From the NCBI GenBank assembly GCA_902496595.1, contig CABVBV010000110.1:1-6910 (forward strand): a stretch of DNA of 6,910 nt, read 5' to 3'. This document shows positions 5,338 to 6,910 of this stretch, in pieces. The notes below the pieces were generated by a model. The model searched no databases. It saw nothing but the letters and a program-made list of their open reading frames with translations, and had not been told where the DNA came from. The first letter of the stretch is position 1, and each line of letters begins with the position of its first letter. The stretch is from an uncultured Eubacteriales bacterium (lineage in GTDB: Bacteria; Bacillota; Clostridia; Oscillospirales; Oscillospiraceae). The position numbers were made by a program, and so were the translations under genes.

Positions 5338-5883
5338 TCAGGCTTCGATCTTGACGTGCTTTGCAAGCTGGGCGCTGTTATACATGGGATAGTAGACCGA
5401 CTCGAGGACGTATCTCAGCTCGTTCCGGGCCGGGACTTTGCCCAGGTGGAGCAGCAGCGTCTCACGGCCTCCGATCTCGTAGCCGACGCCCGTCTCCCGC
5501 CAGCCGTGCCGCTTGTAGAAATCCGCGAGCTTCCTCGCCTTCTCAAGCTCCGGATACTGCGTCACCTCTATGAACACGCAGTCGTACCCCGAGTAGCGCT
5601 CTTTTATGAGCTCCACGAACTGCCCGCCTATGCCTCCGCCGCGCACCGTGGGGTACACCCCCAGCCAGCCCAGCAGCGCGTAGCGCCTGATCCTGTCCCG
5701 GAGCATATAGGCGTAGCCCGCCTCTAGCCCCGCCTCATCCTTCAAAAGCAGCAGCTCCGCGCCCTTTATCAGGCCCACCTGGCACACCGCCAGGCTCGGC
5801 CGCTCCCAGTCCTTGAAGTCGAACTCGAACATCGGGTAGACGCGCTTCATGTCGGCGTGCCCGCCGCGCTTTATCTCATACAT
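5338..5883 (-). CDS. GNAT family N-acetyltransferase
   Basis: This 181-residue soluble protein is predicted to transfer an acetyl group from acetyl-CoA to an unknown amine. The acetyl-CoA-binding motif A is clear: LGVYPTVRGGGIGGQFVELI (74-93), with the R-G-G-G-I-G pyrophosphate loop at 81-86, preceded by the beta strand LEAGYAYMLRD (53-63). Motif B follows as ADFYKRHGWRETG (120-132). About 33 residues after the core (149-181) are not part of the minimal GNAT fold. The ATG overlaps the last eight bases of the ABC exporter gene, and its GGAGG (5894-5890, 6 nt upstream) lies in that gene's last codons, so it is translated from the same mRNA. An internal ATG at residue 12 has no ribosome site. 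Substrate and any functional tie to the exporter are unknown. Confidence 0.88.
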   Translation of the reverse strand: MYEIKRGGHADMKRVYPMFEFDFKDWERPSLAVCQVGLIKGAELLLLKDEAGLEAGYAYMLRDRIRRYALLGWLGVYPTVRGGGIGGQFVELIKERYSGYDCVFIEVTQYPELEKARKLADFYKRHGWRETGVGYEIGGRETLLLHLGKVPARNELRYVLESVYYPMYNSAQLAKHVKIEA

Positions 5884-6910
5884 CTTTATCCTCCGTAAAC
5901 GCCTGCGCCCGGTACAGACCCGCGTACACGCCGTCCTTCGCCATGAGCTCCGCGTGCGTACCCAGCTCCTGCACCCGCTCGTCCTCTATCACTGCTATTC
6001 TGTCCGCCCCGTGGATGGTCGAGAGCCGGTGGGCTATTATTATGCTCGTCCTGCCCTCGGCCAGCTCGTCCAGCGAGGCCTGTATCCTCTGCTCCGTCAC
6101 CGTGTCCAGTGCGCTCGTCGCCTCGTCCATCACCAATATCGGCGGGTTTTTGAGAAACACCCTTGCAATTGAAAGCCTCTGCTTCTGCCCGCCGGAGAGC
6201 ATCACGCCGCGCTCGCCGACGTAGCTGTCGTAGCCGTCAGGCATGGCCATGATCTCCTGGTGTATCTCCGCCCTCACGGCCGCGGCCACGACCTCGGCGT
6301 CCGTCGCCTCCGGCCTGCCGTAGCGGATGTTTTCCCTTATCGTGCCCGCGAAGATGAACACGTCCTGCTGTATGATGCCTATGCTCCGACGCAGCGAGTC
6401 CTGCGTCACGCTGCGCACGTCCACGCCGTCCACCAGCACGGCGCCGCCCGTCACGTCGTAGAACCTCGGCAGCAGCTGGCAGAGCGTCGTCTTGCCGCCG
6501 CCCGATGGCCCGACCACGGCCAGCTTCTCCCCCGGGGCTATCCTGAGGCTGACGTGCTCCAACACCGGCCCGGCCTCATCGCTGTACGAAAAGCTCACGT
6601 CCCGGTACTCCACCTCGCCGCGCACATTCTCCAGCTCCACGGCGTCCGGCGCGTCCTTTATATCCGGCTCCGTGCGCATGAGCTCGAGGAATCTGGAAAA
6701 GCCCGCCGTGCCCTGCATATAGACCTCGGAAAAGCTCGCGAGCTTGCGCACCGGCGTCACGAAGGTCGACACATACAGCGAGAAGGTGACGAGGTCGACG
6801 TAGTCCATCCTCCCGCCCATTATGAGTGCGCCGCCGGCCGTCACCACCAGCACCTGCATGACGCTCGTCGTGAACTCCATGCCGCTCATGAAGCCGCCCA
6901 TGGCCTTGAA
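5876..6910 (-). CDS. ABC exporter half-transporter (MsbA/MdlB-like, fused TM and ATPase domains), 5' partial
   Basis: The frame is open to the right edge, so the N-terminal part of the membrane domain is missing. Counting from the Met encoded at 6901, residues 1-75 are the end of the type-1 exporter transmembrane domain (a helix at about 13-29; the family-typical FVTPVRKLASFSEVYMQGTAGFSRFLELM at 47-75). The ATPase domain follows: YRDVSFSY (99-106), Walker A GPSGGGKT (131-138), Q-loop IIQQD (176-180), signature LSGGQKQR (235-242), Walker B ILVMDEATSALD (255-266) and H-loop AHRLST (290-295). The catalytic Glu260 is present. Such proteins work as dimers in the cytoplasmic membrane exporting lipids, drugs or peptides; a partner half-transporter gene may lie beyond the edge. 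The stop overlaps the GNAT start by 8 nt. The Met at 6901 is an internal residue, not the start. Confidence 0.95.
   Translation of the reverse strand, partial: FKAMGGFMSGMEFTTSVMQVLVVTAGGALIMGGRMDYVDLVTFSLYVSTFVTPVRKLASFSEVYMQGTAGFSRFLELMRTEPDIKDAPDAVELENVRGEVEYRDVSFSYSDEAGPVLEHVSLRIAPGEKLAVVGPSGGGKTTLCQLLPRFYDVTGGAVLVDGVDVRSVTQDSLRRSIGIIQQDVFIFAGTIRENIRYGRPEATDAEVVAAAVRAEIHQEIMAMPDGYDSYVGERGVMLSGGQKQRLSIARVFLKNPPILVMDEATSALDTVTEQRIQASLDELAEGRTSIIIAHRLSTIHGADRIAVIEDERVQELGTHAELMAKDGVYAGLYRAQAFTEDKDV

Overview
The window is GC-rich (roughly 60% by eye) bacterial chromosome of Gram-positive, Firmicutes type. Evidence for this: strong AGGAGG-type ribosome binding sites, clean sigma-A promoters, a TTG start, a Noc-type ParB protein, a short DUF378 membrane protein, and an ABC pair of the 'putative ABC exporter' kind common in Clostridia. 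A GC-rich member of the Oscillospirales is my best guess; the lineage is inference.

Layout from left to right. (1) Minus strand, positions 1-1962: an ATP-binding subunit followed, with an ATGA overlap, by a multi-spanning membrane permease that runs off the left edge. (2) Positions 1963-2090: back-to-back divergent promoters, one for the ABC pair and one for folC, embedded in an imperfect inverted repeat. (3) Plus strand, 2091-3758: folC (folate polyglutamylation) closely followed by ruvX/yqgF, ending in a strong bidirectional terminator. (4) Minus strand, 3817-4029: a 70-residue DUF378 membrane protein. (5) Positions 4030-4415: a non-coding stretch with a promoter, a GNRA-capped hairpin and a complete intrinsic terminator. 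It is either a small RNA gene or a terminated leader of the next gene. (6) Plus strand, 4416-5231: noc, a ParB/Spo0J-family protein carrying all four residues that distinguish Noc from ParB DNA specificity. (7) Positions 5232-5337: an inverted repeat and then a second bidirectional terminator. (8) Minus strand, 5338-6910: a GNAT acetyltransferase overlapping the 3' end of a type-1 ABC exporter half-transporter whose N-terminus lies off the right edge.

Most of the window is ordinary housekeeping and transport. The genes form four transcription units separated by well-formed terminators and promoters. I see no mobile element, CRISPR array, tRNA, rRNA or defence system. The parts most worth a second look are the terminated RNA upstream of noc, the symmetric element between the divergent promoters, and the stand-alone Noc.
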